Shown here: positions 35,572 through 44,015 of the stretch, one piece after another
Layout: each line of letters begins with the position of its first letter
How positions within the stretch are numbered: the stretch's first letter is position 1
From: Oligoflexia bacterium
Lineage (GTDB): Bacteria > Bdellovibrionota > UBA1018 > CAIPTA01 > JAALKR01
Direction of reading: 5' to 3'
NCBI GenBank assembly: GCA_011087955.1
Contig: JAALKR010000012.1
Location: forward strand, 1-54,608
Length of the DNA stretch: 54,608 nt
Translations under genes and position numbers: made by a program
The notes under the pieces: model-generated
Seen by the model: only the letters and a program-made list of their open reading frames with translations
Database searches by the model: none
What the model was told of the DNA's origin: nothing

Positions 35572-36483
35572 TTAGTTAGAAACCACCGCTACCGCATCGT
35601 GCGCATGCAAGCTCTCCAGGTGACGAACTTCAATGCGGTATTTTGTATCTGCAAGCTTATCGTTGAAGGAGCTCGCCACTTTGCGAGCAGCATCCTCGGC
35701 AAACATCAAATTCTTAGCGCTTAAGCGCGCAAACTCTTGCTCATCTTCTCGCTTCACCGCCGTTTGCACCGGAGTACCCAACGTGCTTTCGGTAAGATCG
35801 ATAATTGTTTCAATCGGTAAAAATTCAGAATCTTCATTCAATAGAACTCGCACGTCCGCTTCCGATCTCTGAGCATGAGCAGTAGCGGCCGTTTTTTCTT
35901 CCGCTAATAACCACTCCTCCACATCTTCGGCGGACACCATTTCTTTGCCGGCAAAATCAGCAGAAAATTGATCGCGCCATGCCACTCTTGCTAAGGAGGC
36001 TGACTGCGGACAAGTGCTTGAGTAGACAATAGTTACCCTCATTTCACCCACAAACATATCCTCACGATATTCAAACTCGAGTTCAATGGGATAAGAGCGC
36101 CAGCCCGAATTTTCGGTGATCAAAGCTTTGCGCCTAAGTGGCAAATCAAAAGCCAACGCCAAACGAATGCCCTCACTGAGTCCAACATGAGTCTTAAGTA
36201 GCTCCACAAGTGAAGTCTTCAAATTTCGCGCGCTCTTCAATGTCTGCTTCGAAAAATCTCTCTCTAATCCTTTAAAAAGGCGAGACATATGGATTCCGCG
36301 GGCTTCCGGATCAGTCAAATCCACAAAGATATCGGCTCTAGCCAGAACTTCTTGCTCCTCCCCACTTGCTAACTTTACTTTCAGTGGCAAGGCAACCCCC
36401 TCCATCCCGACCCAATCGAGCGCACTGCGATTGACCTTGCGGGTTTCGGATTGAACATCTGGAAGAGAGTTTTTTATTAGCAT
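35572..36483 (-). CDS. folE2: GTP cyclohydrolase I type B (FolE2)
   Basis: Converts GTP to 7,8-dihydroneopterin triphosphate for folate and queuosine. The 303-residue tunnelling-fold protein has LPDVQ, ARGIHMSRL, the cysteine ligand in YSSTCPQSASLAR, the His in TAHAQRS and TPVQTAVKREDEQEFARLSAKNLMFAEDA. This is the prokaryote-specific type that can use Mn2+ and, in several bacteria, replaces zinc-dependent FolE under zinc limitation. AAAGGACGCAT precedes the ATG. It converges on dcd with a 7-bp gap. Confidence 0.95.
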   Translation of the reverse strand: MLIKNSLPDVQSETRKVNRSALDWVGMEGVALPLKVKLASGEEQEVLARADIFVDLTDPEARGIHMSRLFKGLERDFSKQTLKSARNLKTSLVELLKTHVGLSEGIRLALAFDLPLRRKALITENSGWRSYPIELEFEYREDMFVGEMRVTIVYSSTCPQSASLARVAWRDQFSADFAGKEMVSAEDVEEWLLAEEKTAATAHAQRSEADVRVLLNEDSEFLPIETIIDLTESTLGTPVQTAVKREDEQEFARLSAKNLMFAEDAARKVASSFNDKLADTKYRIEVRHLESLHAHDAVAVVSN

Positions 36484-36574
36484 ATGCGTCCTTTTTGATA
36501 TGTTCGTCTTTTTTACTTGGCCTTGAATAGCATAAGCAGCGATTTACTGCTCGTTTTACCACCCGCCTTTGCCT

Positions 36575-37660
36575 CTAAACCCCCGCCTCGAAATACCACC
36601 GATCGTGGTCCGGGTCCCACTCATCCCAAGTCGGGATGTTTTCCAGGCGATTCTGCAAGGACTCTGGCACTATACCCGGTACGATAAAAGCTTTCTGTCG
36701 TCGAAGTGGGTATGGGTTCCGCAACTGAAATCCCAGCACGCCCAATGTCGCTCGTGCCAAATACCAAGTCGCCTGTGGATTCCAGCCGTGAGCGATTTTG
36801 ATCACAATCCCAAGACCATTGGGATAATCCGAGTGATCTACGGCTAGCCCAAGCAAACCATCTGCGCCTTCCTTCGCAATTACTTTACCTTCGCAGGATT
36901 TCATAATCGTCGTGTCTAAACGATTAAATCCACCAATTAGATCTGGCTCGCGAATCATTGCTTCCCAAATCCAGTCTTCATCCCGATTTTTTGCTATGCC
37001 AGCATAGCAATGAGCAAGTTCCTTAACAGTCATTGCAGCGGTTGGTAATCCGTCGCCATCACGTGCGACTCGCTTCGGTTGCCAGTCAGAACCCAAATAA
37101 GATCGAACCACTTCCATATAGGCTTTAAAGAGTTTGTGGTTTGGCAATGTATAGCCAACTCGTGGCCATCCACGCATGCGACAACCTTTTAGAAGAGCCG
37201 CGTGATGCCCAGAAGAGTTATTAAACCAGCGTCTTGGTCGACGGACTTGTCGACCAAACTGCACGAGTGGCAAATCGAGTGGCGTCTGCATTAAACCCCA
37301 CTCACTCTCCGTTAGAATCGATTGCGCAGCTTCAATATGCTCAGCTGATCCATTATGGGAGGCTACAGAAATTGCCTTTTGCTTCCAGTCGAGCTCCTTC
37401 GCTAAGTCTTCAACAAAAATTTTCACATAAAAAAGCTTCATCATCGAACGACCATAGCAAAGTACGTTCCCGCCAAAAGAGTGAATTAACTTATCACCAG
37501 AGAACCAAGAGATCGCACCATGAATAGTGTTTTCGCTCACCTCATTTCGACGATAATCGACAAGTGGCTCCCATTCCACATCGAGACCGGTCGAGATACC
37601 TTGATTTTTTTCGCCAATCGGGCTCGACGGAAACACGTCATATTTTGAACGAATCGACAT
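36575..37660 (-). CDS. Asparaginase II (AnsA/Rhizobium-type) family hydrolase, divergent
   Basis: A 361-residue serine hydrolase-like protein. RSMMK has the SxxK pair, SVASHNGSAEHI the second serine region and KEGADGLLG the second lysine. From memory of the R. etli enzyme, three cysteines bind zinc; here the matching segments read NNSSGHHA (Cys to Ser), DGDGLPT (Cys to Asp) and NRLDTTIM (Cys to Asp), so a metal-free or altered active site is likely. It is the third gene of an operon with two LigB proteins, 4 bases after the second. Substrate unknown; asparagine hydrolysis should not be assumed. Confidence 0.78.
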   Translation of the reverse strand: MSIRSKYDVFPSSPIGEKNQGISTGLDVEWEPLVDYRRNEVSENTIHGAISWFSGDKLIHSFGGNVLCYGRSMMKLFYVKIFVEDLAKELDWKQKAISVASHNGSAEHIEAAQSILTESEWGLMQTPLDLPLVQFGRQVRRPRRWFNNSSGHHAALLKGCRMRGWPRVGYTLPNHKLFKAYMEVVRSYLGSDWQPKRVARDGDGLPTAAMTVKELAHCYAGIAKNRDEDWIWEAMIREPDLIGGFNRLDTTIMKSCEGKVIAKEGADGLLGLAVDHSDYPNGLGIVIKIAHGWNPQATWYLARATLGVLGFQLRNPYPLRRQKAFIVPGIVPESLQNRLENIPTWDEWDPDHDRWYFEAGV

Positions 37661-37664
37661 CTAT

Positions 37665-38663
37665 CTATAGGTCCTCTTCGTTGTCTTCCGGGTTGTGCGA
37701 TACAGTCGATTGCGAAGACATCTCACCTAAAGACTCCGCCGACAGACTCAAAACATTGCGATCACCGGCAAATTTTTCTGGGTCTTCCTCGTCAAACTCA
37801 AGGTTGCGTGCTGCGTGTTCGGCTCGCGTAAGGGCAATCACTCCCGCACCGGCGCCATAGATCGGTTGGTATTCGAGCACCTCGCCGTTATAGCAATTAT
37901 GCGCACCCATCACACTCACCAGCCACCACATCGGCTTGAAGCTCGTAACTTTACGCACGCGGGCTTCTCTTTGAATCTGTCGTGATAATTGCGCCACGTC
38001 CTCCAGACGCCCCTCTCCGAGAAGTTCAAGCATCTTGCGATTCCACTCTTCATCCTTTTGAGAGTGGATTTTATCCATATTCGCTGGAATGAACTTCTCG
38101 TGCAGTCGATTCGACAAAGAAGAAACAACAATCGCTACTGATTTTTTATTTTGCTCCTGTAGTGCATCCACGCCTGCTTTAGCAAAGACCACAGTTTCTG
38201 CTCTATCAGCATAAACATTTGATGATAAAATTACTGCCTTGTACTTATTTTCTGGATTCACTAGCTTTTGCACAACGACAGATCCTGTATCAATCGGAAA
38301 ACCGTGGTAGTTAACCGTTCGTGTATGCAAACCGCGCTTTTGCGAAAGCTTATTATATTCATTTGCAAAATCTGCATCGACTCGAAATTTATAAGGAATG
38401 GTTCCTAGATTGTGGAAAAGCTCATCTACGTGCTTCCACTCTGGGTTTGGATTTGATTGAATTTGATGCCCAATTACGGAAGGCCACATTGTAGAATAAA
38501 TTAATAGCAGATCTGGATTTATCTCTTCGATCTTCGCACGCACTCGATTGAATGCATTTCTGATTTTCTGCCATCCTGGATTATCTTCCGGACAAAGTAA
38601 TGGATGCGGAAGACCAGGAAGGATAAAGCCTGCCTCAACTGGATGATTTGCCACTGGCCTCAT
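37665..38663 (-). CDS. LigB-family extradiol dioxygenase, non-catalytic (AmnA-like) subunit
   Basis: A 332-residue LigB-fold protein resembling the alpha subunit of 2-aminophenol 1,6-dioxygenase: LPGLPHPLLCPEDNPGWQK and LLLIYSTMWPSVIGHQ. The metal-ligand position SPHW of active subunits reads YSTMW here, so iron binding is probably lost. The last roughly 35 residues are acidic and low-complexity (DEEDP, NPEDNEEDL). It starts 2 bases after the catalytic subunit gene and is read as its partner. Confidence 0.82.
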   Translation of the reverse strand: MRPVANHPVEAGFILPGLPHPLLCPEDNPGWQKIRNAFNRVRAKIEEINPDLLLIYSTMWPSVIGHQIQSNPNPEWKHVDELFHNLGTIPYKFRVDADFANEYNKLSQKRGLHTRTVNYHGFPIDTGSVVVQKLVNPENKYKAVILSSNVYADRAETVVFAKAGVDALQEQNKKSVAIVVSSLSNRLHEKFIPANMDKIHSQKDEEWNRKMLELLGEGRLEDVAQLSRQIQREARVRKVTSFKPMWWLVSVMGAHNCYNGEVLEYQPIYGAGAGVIALTRAEHAARNLEFDEEDPEKFAGDRNVLSLSAESLGEMSSQSTVSHNPEDNEEDL

Positions 38664-38665
38664 TA

Positions 38666-39571
38666 TTATTGTTCCGCTCCTTTCGTATCACAATCCCACT
38701 CAGCTACGACGTTGCCTGTTCCGATCACAGTGCCATAACCATAAATTTTTGCTGGATAGGTCGGTCGTTCCAGTGCAGAAAGCAACCATGTAAAGGCGCC
38801 AGAATCTGCTTCTGATACAGACTGCTCTACAAAGTCCGGCATAATATCGAGGATCTCTTGGCTCTGCCCTTTGCGCATCATATCGATAATACGCATGTCC
38901 CAAAGATATTGGTTGTGATTATAAATATGTTCGTAGCTCATATCTTCTGGAATTGGTGGTTCCTTCGTGAAGTGACGATGCGAAAGTGAATTCGAGGCCA
39001 AGAGAAGGCAGCGCTTGCCACTTTTCTCAATCGCTTTCCGAGTCACCTCACCGAGTGGAATGGAAATTCCCTGCATATAGTCCGGGCTATAATAATGAGT
39101 AGAACGATTGGAAGAAATCGACAAGATCGGCTTATCCCAATCGGGATTTGCCATGTGGCAGGAAATAATCGTCCCGTAATCAACGCGAAAATCTGGGTTT
39201 TGCATAAGTTGCATTTCTAGACCCGCTTCTTTGCCCTCATCACAAATCTGTTTCGCCAAATCCACATCTACTTTTAGGTCGTAGTGGTAGCGAAATAAAT
39301 TTGGAAAAACTGGATCAACCGAAAGCGATTTAAACTCAGGCACCGCAAGAACATGGGTTCCAATATAGGTTTGCCAGTGCGGAGAAAGTACGACAATGAC
39401 GTCATAGTCCTTCTTCTTAAAACTCTTCTGCATTTCATAGTAGGCCCAACGAATTGGCTCCCAACCACACTCGGCTGTGGGTTCGTTTTGAGGGGGATTC
39501 TCCGCATACACTAAGTGCGGCGGATGAGGAGCCAAGGCTCCAGCGATGATCTTGCCTGCTGCCACGTTCAT
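38666..39571 (-). CDS. LigB-family class III extradiol dioxygenase, catalytic (AmnB-like) subunit
   Basis: A 301-residue non-haem Fe(II) ring-cleaving dioxygenase. APHPPHLVYAENPP and VVLSPHW supply the histidine ligands, SNSLSHRH a conserved active-site His, and the acid is probably in MSYEHIYNHN. Closest in layout to the beta subunit of 2-aminophenol 1,6-dioxygenase. The typical downstream meta-cleavage genes (semialdehyde dehydrogenase, deaminase, hydratase, aldolase) are absent, so this is not an ordinary catabolic operon. A GTG two codons in has better spacing to the AGGAAGGA ribosome-binding site than the ATG used here. Confidence 0.85.
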   Translation of the reverse strand: MNVAAGKIIAGALAPHPPHLVYAENPPQNEPTAECGWEPIRWAYYEMQKSFKKKDYDVIVVLSPHWQTYIGTHVLAVPEFKSLSVDPVFPNLFRYHYDLKVDVDLAKQICDEGKEAGLEMQLMQNPDFRVDYGTIISCHMANPDWDKPILSISSNRSTHYYSPDYMQGISIPLGEVTRKAIEKSGKRCLLLASNSLSHRHFTKEPPIPEDMSYEHIYNHNQYLWDMRIIDMMRKGQSQEILDIMPDFVEQSVSEADSGAFTWLLSALERPTYPAKIYGYGTVIGTGNVVAEWDCDTKGAEQ

Positions 39572-39730
39572 TCCTTCCTAACCCCTAGAATCTTCCTAAT
39601 CCTTGAAAATCTTTAACCTTTTGACCCAGCTTTTTAGCCTCACCCTCCTTACCACAGAATCCTTGGCTTTGTAGAAAAACCCGACAAATGCACTCCATTT
39701 GCCCATTCGCTTGTGGTATAAGCCGCTTGC

Positions 39731-40288
39731 ATGCAAGTCCCAAGCACCAAAGGTCACGACTATTTTATGGAAATTGCTCTTGAGGAGGCCCGCAAAGCGG
39801 CTGAATCGAGTGAGGTTCCAGTGGGCGCTGTCGTCGTTAAGGATGGGGGGATTTTATCCCAAGCAGGAAATTTACGGGAATCCTATAATGATCCCTTCGC
39901 CCACGCCGAGATTCTAGCGATTCAGCGCGCTTCGCAATGGCTCAACTCCTGGAGACTCCTCGATTGCACTCTCTATGTGACGCTAGAGCCTTGTGTGATG
40001 TGTGCAGGTGCGATCGTGCAGGCGCGGATCCCGAAGCTCGTCTTTGGTGCATCGGACACGAAAGGCGGAGGAGTCTGCTCTCTCTATAAAATTTGTGAGG
40101 ATAAGCGCCTCAACCATCGAGTGGAAGTCGTTGAAGGTATTTTGCAAAAAGACTGCTCCCGCGTATTATCGGAGTTCTTTCAGGAGCGGCGATTAGAGAA
40201 AGCTAGTGCAGCTGCGGAAAAGATTGAAACGATGTTTAATGCAAAAAATGCAGGAAATTCTGAAAAGACGGATAGAGGAGATCTCTAA
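39731..40288 (+). CDS. tadA: tRNA-specific adenosine deaminase
   Basis: Deaminates A34 of tRNA-Arg(ACG) to inosine. The 185-residue protein has the zinc/catalytic motifs FAHAEILAI and EPCVMCAGAI, plus EVPVGAVVV and SDTKGGGVCSL. Its C-terminal 30 residues (KIETMFNAKN...) are a lineage extension. TATAAG at 39717-39722 puts a transcript start almost on the ATG and no ribosome-binding site is visible, so the mRNA may be leaderless; M13 (39767) is an alternative start. Confidence 0.94.
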   Translation: MQVPSTKGHDYFMEIALEEARKAAESSEVPVGAVVVKDGGILSQAGNLRESYNDPFAHAEILAIQRASQWLNSWRLLDCTLYVTLEPCVMCAGAIVQARIPKLVFGASDTKGGGVCSLYKICEDKRLNHRVEVVEGILQKDCSRVLSEFFQERRLEKASAAAEKIETMFNAKNAGNSEKTDRGDL

Positions 40289-40291
40289 AAT

Positions 40292-41038
40292 ATGTACAAA
40301 GTTGTTCTCTTGCGACATGGCCAAAGTGAATGGAATAAGTCTAACCGTTTTGCTGGTTGGACCGATGTTGATTTAACGAGACAAGGGCGTACAGAAGCGC
40401 AGAATGCTGGAAGACTCCTCAAAGAGGATGGCTATGAATTTGATATCGCCTTTACATCTGTTTTAAAGCGCGCGATTCGCACTCTTTGGATCACTTTAGA
40501 TGAAATGGATCAGATGTGGGTGCCCATCACTCGCTCTTGGAAGTTAAATGAACGCCACTATGGCGCCCTCCAAGGACTAAATAAAGCAGAGACCGCAAAA
40601 AAGCACGGCGAAGACCAAGTGCATATTTGGCGCCGCTCTTATGATGTTTCACCTCCAGCATTGGACGAGGATGATGATCGTCATCCGAAGAATGATAAAC
40701 CCTACAAGGGCTTAAGTGTAGATGAGTTACCAACAACAGAGAGCTTGAAGCTAACTGTGGACCGTGTGATCCCTTATTGGAATGCAGAAATTGCTCCCAC
40801 GATTCAGTCGGGGAAATGCGTCTTAATTTCGGCTCACGGAAATTCTCTGCGCGCAATGGTAAAATTTCTCGACGATATTTCTGAGGAAGAGATTGCAGGC
40901 TTGAATATTCCGACAGGCATTCCTTTGGTTTATGAGCTAGATAAAAGTTTAAAGCCAATTAAGCATTATTATTTAGGTGATCCAGAAGCAGCGAAAAAAG
41001 CGGCGGAAGCAGTGGGCAATCAAGGTAAAGCAAACTGA
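40292..41038 (+). CDS. gpmA: 2,3-bisphosphoglycerate-dependent phosphoglycerate mutase
   Basis: Interconverts 3- and 2-phosphoglycerate in glycolysis. The 248-residue protein has the phosphohistidine motif [36 protein letters not shown], the second His in [10 protein letters not shown] and [15 protein letters not shown] precedes the ATG, which lies 3 bases after tadA. Confidence 0.97.
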   Translation: MYKVVLLRHGQSEWNKSNRFAGWTDVDLTRQGRTEAQNAGRLLKEDGYEFDIAFTSVLKRAIRTLWITLDEMDQMWVPITRSWKLNERHYGALQGLNKAETAKKHGEDQVHIWRRSYDVSPPALDEDDDRHPKNDKPYKGLSVDELPTTESLKLTVDRVIPYWNAEIAPTIQSGKCVLISAHGNSLRAMVKFLDDISEEEIAGLNIPTGIPLVYELDKSLKPIKHYYLGDPEAAKKAAEAVGNQGKAN

Positions 41039-41044
41039 AGACTT

Positions 41045-41356
41045 ATGAACGATTTTTTCTACCATGCAGCTAGTGATGAGCATAAGCGTAAGGAACGGGC
41101 TAAGGCTCGTGAACTACGCGCTAGCCAATGGTGGAGGCAACAAATTGGTCCTGGCATTTGCCATCACTGCGGTGAGAAATTCGACAAGAAAGAACTAACG
41201 ATGGACCATCTCACACCCGTCGCCCGTGGCGGAGGCTCCACAAAGAATAACGTCGTCCCCTCGTGCAAGGCTTGCAATACAAAGCGCGGCGCAAAGATGG
41301 ACGTGGAATTGAACGGTTATTTAGAAACGAGCGTTCGTAATACTACGACCCAGTGA
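41045..41356 (+). CDS. HNH endonuclease domain protein
   Basis: A 103-residue McrA-type HNH protein: CHHCGEKF and CKACN bind zinc, and MDHLTPVARGGGSTKNNVVPSC carries the HNH catalytic core. Short single-domain HNH proteins of this kind are common and mostly uncharacterised. It lies 6 bases after gpmA. Its 3' end overlaps the convergent dksA by 36 bases. Confidence 0.9.
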   Translation: MNDFFYHAASDEHKRKERAKARELRASQWWRQQIGPGICHHCGEKFDKKELTMDHLTPVARGGGSTKNNVVPSCKACNTKRGAKMDVELNGYLETSVRNTTTQ

Positions 41357-41752
41357 CTTGTGTTGTGTCTTATGGACAGAAGTATTTTCGTGCTTCTCTT
41401 GCTCTTCTTTACAGTTAATACAACACTCAGCTGTTGGTCGTGCTTTCAATCGGCCAAAACCTATTGGCATATCACAAGCCTCGCAGCGTCCAAAAGAACC
41501 TTCTTCGACTCTTTCAAGTGCTTTGATTACTTTTTTCAGATAAAGGATTTCACGATTGCGCTGACGTGCTTCCATGCCTTTTGCCATATCACTTGAGGCT
41601 AGGTCAGCTTCATCGGCTAAATCATCCGGACTAGTGCTAAGGTCCACCCTCTTTGATTTGTTGGAGATCTCTTCCTGGTGTTTTAAAAGTTCCTTCTTTA
41701 AAAGCTCGGTTTCCTTTTTTGTAAGGTAGCGAGCCTGCAGCCTTCTACTCAT
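41321..41752 (-). CDS. dksA: DksA-type RNA polymerase-binding transcription factor, canonical zinc finger
   Basis: A 143-residue DksA: coiled coil with the tip segment DDLADEADLAS, then the globular zinc finger C90-x2-C93-x17-C111-x2-C114 (FGRCEACDMPI, ECCINCKEEQE). Unlike the protein at 34050 it keeps all four ligands. The start MSRRLQARYL (41752) follows an AAAGGGGATGG ribosome-binding site; an earlier in-frame ATG at 41758 is too close to it. Its last 12 codons overlap the HNH gene antisense. Confidence 0.93.
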   Translation of the reverse strand: MSRRLQARYLTKKETELLKKELLKHQEEISNKSKRVDLSTSPDDLADEADLASSDMAKGMEARQRNREILYLKKVIKALERVEEGSFGRCEACDMPIGFGRLKARPTAECCINCKEEQEKHENTSVHKTQHKSLGRSITNARF

Positions 41753-42066
41753 ATCCATCCCCTTTAATGATCGGCCTTTACGGCCCCGTATGCCTACTAA
41801 AACCACCCGGACAAGCAGGCATGTATTCTACTTTAATTCAGCGAATCATCTCAAACTGAATCGCCACAATTTCTCGACAAGCAAGAATTTGTCATAAAGC
41901 ATACAGCAGATTGTACAGTAAAATGGAAGTAGTGCGAAAGTAGTTTTACTCGATGTATAACAAATGTTGCATATCGACACACTGACGCGTGTAACCATGA
42001 ATGATCGACGATAAAATACAAATGATTTTTATTTAGTGTAAATATAAAAGGTTTGTTTAGGAATTT
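41753..42066. other. Intergenic region upstream of dksA and the amidohydrolase gene
   Basis: About 310 bases hold the divergent leaders of dksA and the amidohydrolase gene. The last 70 bases are strongly AT-rich with a TATAAA at 42043-42048 and an AGGA ribosome-binding site, but no convincing -35 box. I see no riboswitch-like structure. Confidence 0.5.
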
Positions 42067-43440
42067 ATGACAATATATCCACAGATATCCGCAAATGATC
42101 CAGAACTATCGTCGACGGGAAACACTTGGCTCATTAGTAACGCAACCCTTATCGACGCAGAGAGCATACGCTTAGACGCATCCCTACTAGTCGAAGCTGG
42201 AAAAATTACAGCCATTGCTTCGCGTGACGATTTATTACAAAAAGCACCGCAAAATTGTGCTGAAATCGATGCGACTGGTTATAGCTGTGCACCTGCGTGG
42301 AACGATTCTCATTGTCACACAGCCATGACTTTTTTGCGTGACCTTACCCATAATGAAACGAATGTAATTGAAAGTCTCTTTTTCCCTACAGAGTCAAATT
42401 TGTGCTCCGAACTCGTAGGGCCGCTCGCATACCCACATATCCTACAGGGGCTCCGCAGTGGCACAGCCTGTTTTTGGGAACATTATTATTTCGCCGGTGC
42501 GATTGCGGAATCTTTAGAAAAATTTGGCGTCCGTGGGATGATAGGAGAGACGATTGCCGATCAAGGCGGCGCCTTTCCTTCTACCACCATTTGGCCAGAG
42601 TGGCGCAATCAAGTAGAGAATTGGAAATTTTCCGATCGAGTGAAGCCTTTGATTGCTCCCCACGCCAGTGACACCGTTTCAGATAATCTCTTTCGCGAAT
42701 TAGCTAACTATGCAAAGGCTAATGATTTAGTTTTGCATTTCCACCTTTCCCAATCAAAGTATGAAATGGAAAAAGTAAAACAAGCGACCGGTAAGACGCC
42801 CGTTGAATTTGCGGACTCCCGTGGGGCGCTTTTTGACAAGACTCTTGCTGTACACTTGGTTACAGCGACGGACTCTGATCTAAAGATTTTGAAAAATTCC
42901 GGCGCGCACATTGGCTATTGCCCGAAATCGCAAACGTTATATGAAGAACTTGCACCAATTCATAAATTTATAGCACATGAAATTCCAATTTGTTTAGGCA
43001 CAGACGCGACCGCCTCAAATGATTCAGCCGATATGCTAGAAGAAATTCGCTTTGCTGCATTTACTATGCTTGATCGTCGCGCGAAGATTAGAACTACTCC
43101 AGAGAAGACAGCGTTTGCTATGGCTACAAAAACTCCTGGCGCGCTCCGCTCAAAGGGTTCAAAAGACTCATCTGGCCTACTAAAACCAGGTCATGAAGCC
43201 GACCTTGTTTTACTCAAAAACCCCCTAGACGTCTGGCCTGTAACGAAAGCCGATACTAATTTAGTGTTCACAAACTCTTCCCGTAACATCGCCCACACTA
43301 TGGTCACTGGCGAATGGGTACTTTGGAATCAAGAGCCTACAAAAGTGAATATTTCTGATCTCGAAGCGGAATATAAGCAAGCGATCCAGGAGATTCGCAA
43401 GCTTGCCGGATTGCCCCAGCCGATCCCGCTCGCACGCTGA
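42067..43440 (+). CDS. Amidohydrolase of the TrzA/AtzB/SsnA (chlorohydrolase) family
   Basis: A 457-residue cytosolic metal-dependent deaminase/hydrolase. The metal site is formed by DSHCHTAMTF, the APHAS and HFHLSQ histidines and the Asp in CLGTDATASNDSADMLEEIR. The C-terminal GLLKPGHEADLVLL returns to the small beta-sandwich domain. This layout matches 5'-methylthioadenosine/S-adenosylhomocysteine deaminase-like and guanine deaminase-like enzymes; the substrate cannot be fixed. It is transcribed alone, 51 bases upstream of queD. Confidence 0.87.
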   Translation: MTIYPQISANDPELSSTGNTWLISNATLIDAESIRLDASLLVEAGKITAIASRDDLLQKAPQNCAEIDATGYSCAPAWNDSHCHTAMTFLRDLTHNETNVIESLFFPTESNLCSELVGPLAYPHILQGLRSGTACFWEHYYFAGAIAESLEKFGVRGMIGETIADQGGAFPSTTIWPEWRNQVENWKFSDRVKPLIAPHASDTVSDNLFRELANYAKANDLVLHFHLSQSKYEMEKVKQATGKTPVEFADSRGALFDKTLAVHLVTATDSDLKILKNSGAHIGYCPKSQTLYEELAPIHKFIAHEIPICLGTDATASNDSADMLEEIRFAAFTMLDRRAKIRTTPEKTAFAMATKTPGALRSKGSKDSSGLLKPGHEADLVLLKNPLDVWPVTKADTNLVFTNSSRNIAHTMVTGEWVLWNQEPTKVNISDLEAEYKQAIQEIRKLAGLPQPIPLAR

Positions 43441-43491
43441 CTGGTAAAATTTCCTTTATAAGCCTGCCCAAATTCGTTAGAATAGCGAGCT

Positions 43492-44013
43492 ATGTACAAA
43501 CTGGAATTCACCTACCGATTTGAGTCAGCCCATCGATTTACGAAAGGCGCCTCGAAATGTGCCACGCCTCATGGACATACCTGGTTTGCTACGCTGGGCT
43601 TTTCTGTAGTTGCAGATGAACTGAACCAGCAAGATATGGTGGAGGAGTTTGAGAAGCTAAAGAAGACTTGGAAGGCTTTCATTACGGAAACTGTGGACCA
43701 TAGCTTTATGCACCATTTTGAAGACCCTATCCTGACAAGTCTGAAGGAATATGTAAAAGGCTTTCGCGGTTTGCCGTTTCCTTGCGACCCAACAACGGAA
43801 GTCATTGCGGCGCTTTTCCTAGCCAAGGGTCGCACACTTTGTGGTAATTTGCCGTTTTTACCATCCTACGTTTCAATCCAAGAAACGCCGACGAATCGTG
43901 TGACCTTAAACATGGAAGGCTTAGATGCCGTCTTAAATCGGATTGATTCTAAATGCTATAAGGCCTGGTGGCAGAGTGCAGATTCTAGCTCCAGAGAATT
44001 GAGCCCTGCTTAG
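43492..44013 (+). CDS. queD: 6-pyruvoyl-tetrahydropterin synthase / QueD family
   Basis: Makes 6-carboxy-tetrahydropterin for queuosine from dihydroneopterin triphosphate, the product of FolE2. The 173-residue tunnelling-fold protein has the zinc ligands in FESAHRF and CATPHGHTW, the catalytic Cys before PHGH, DHSFMHHF and YVSIQETPTNRV. The C-terminal CYKAWWQSADSSSRELSPA is an extension. It converges on hemB with a 2-bp gap. Confidence 0.87.
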   Translation: MYKLEFTYRFESAHRFTKGASKCATPHGHTWFATLGFSVVADELNQQDMVEEFEKLKKTWKAFITETVDHSFMHHFEDPILTSLKEYVKGFRGLPFPCDPTTEVIAALFLAKGRTLCGNLPFLPSYVSIQETPTNRVTLNMEGLDAVLNRIDSKCYKAWWQSADSSSRELSPA

Positions 44014-44015
44014 CA

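Noticed and set aside
41807-42066. Purine or guanidine riboswitch ahead of the amidohydrolase gene
   Set aside because: I could not find the conserved core sequences or a matching three-way junction.
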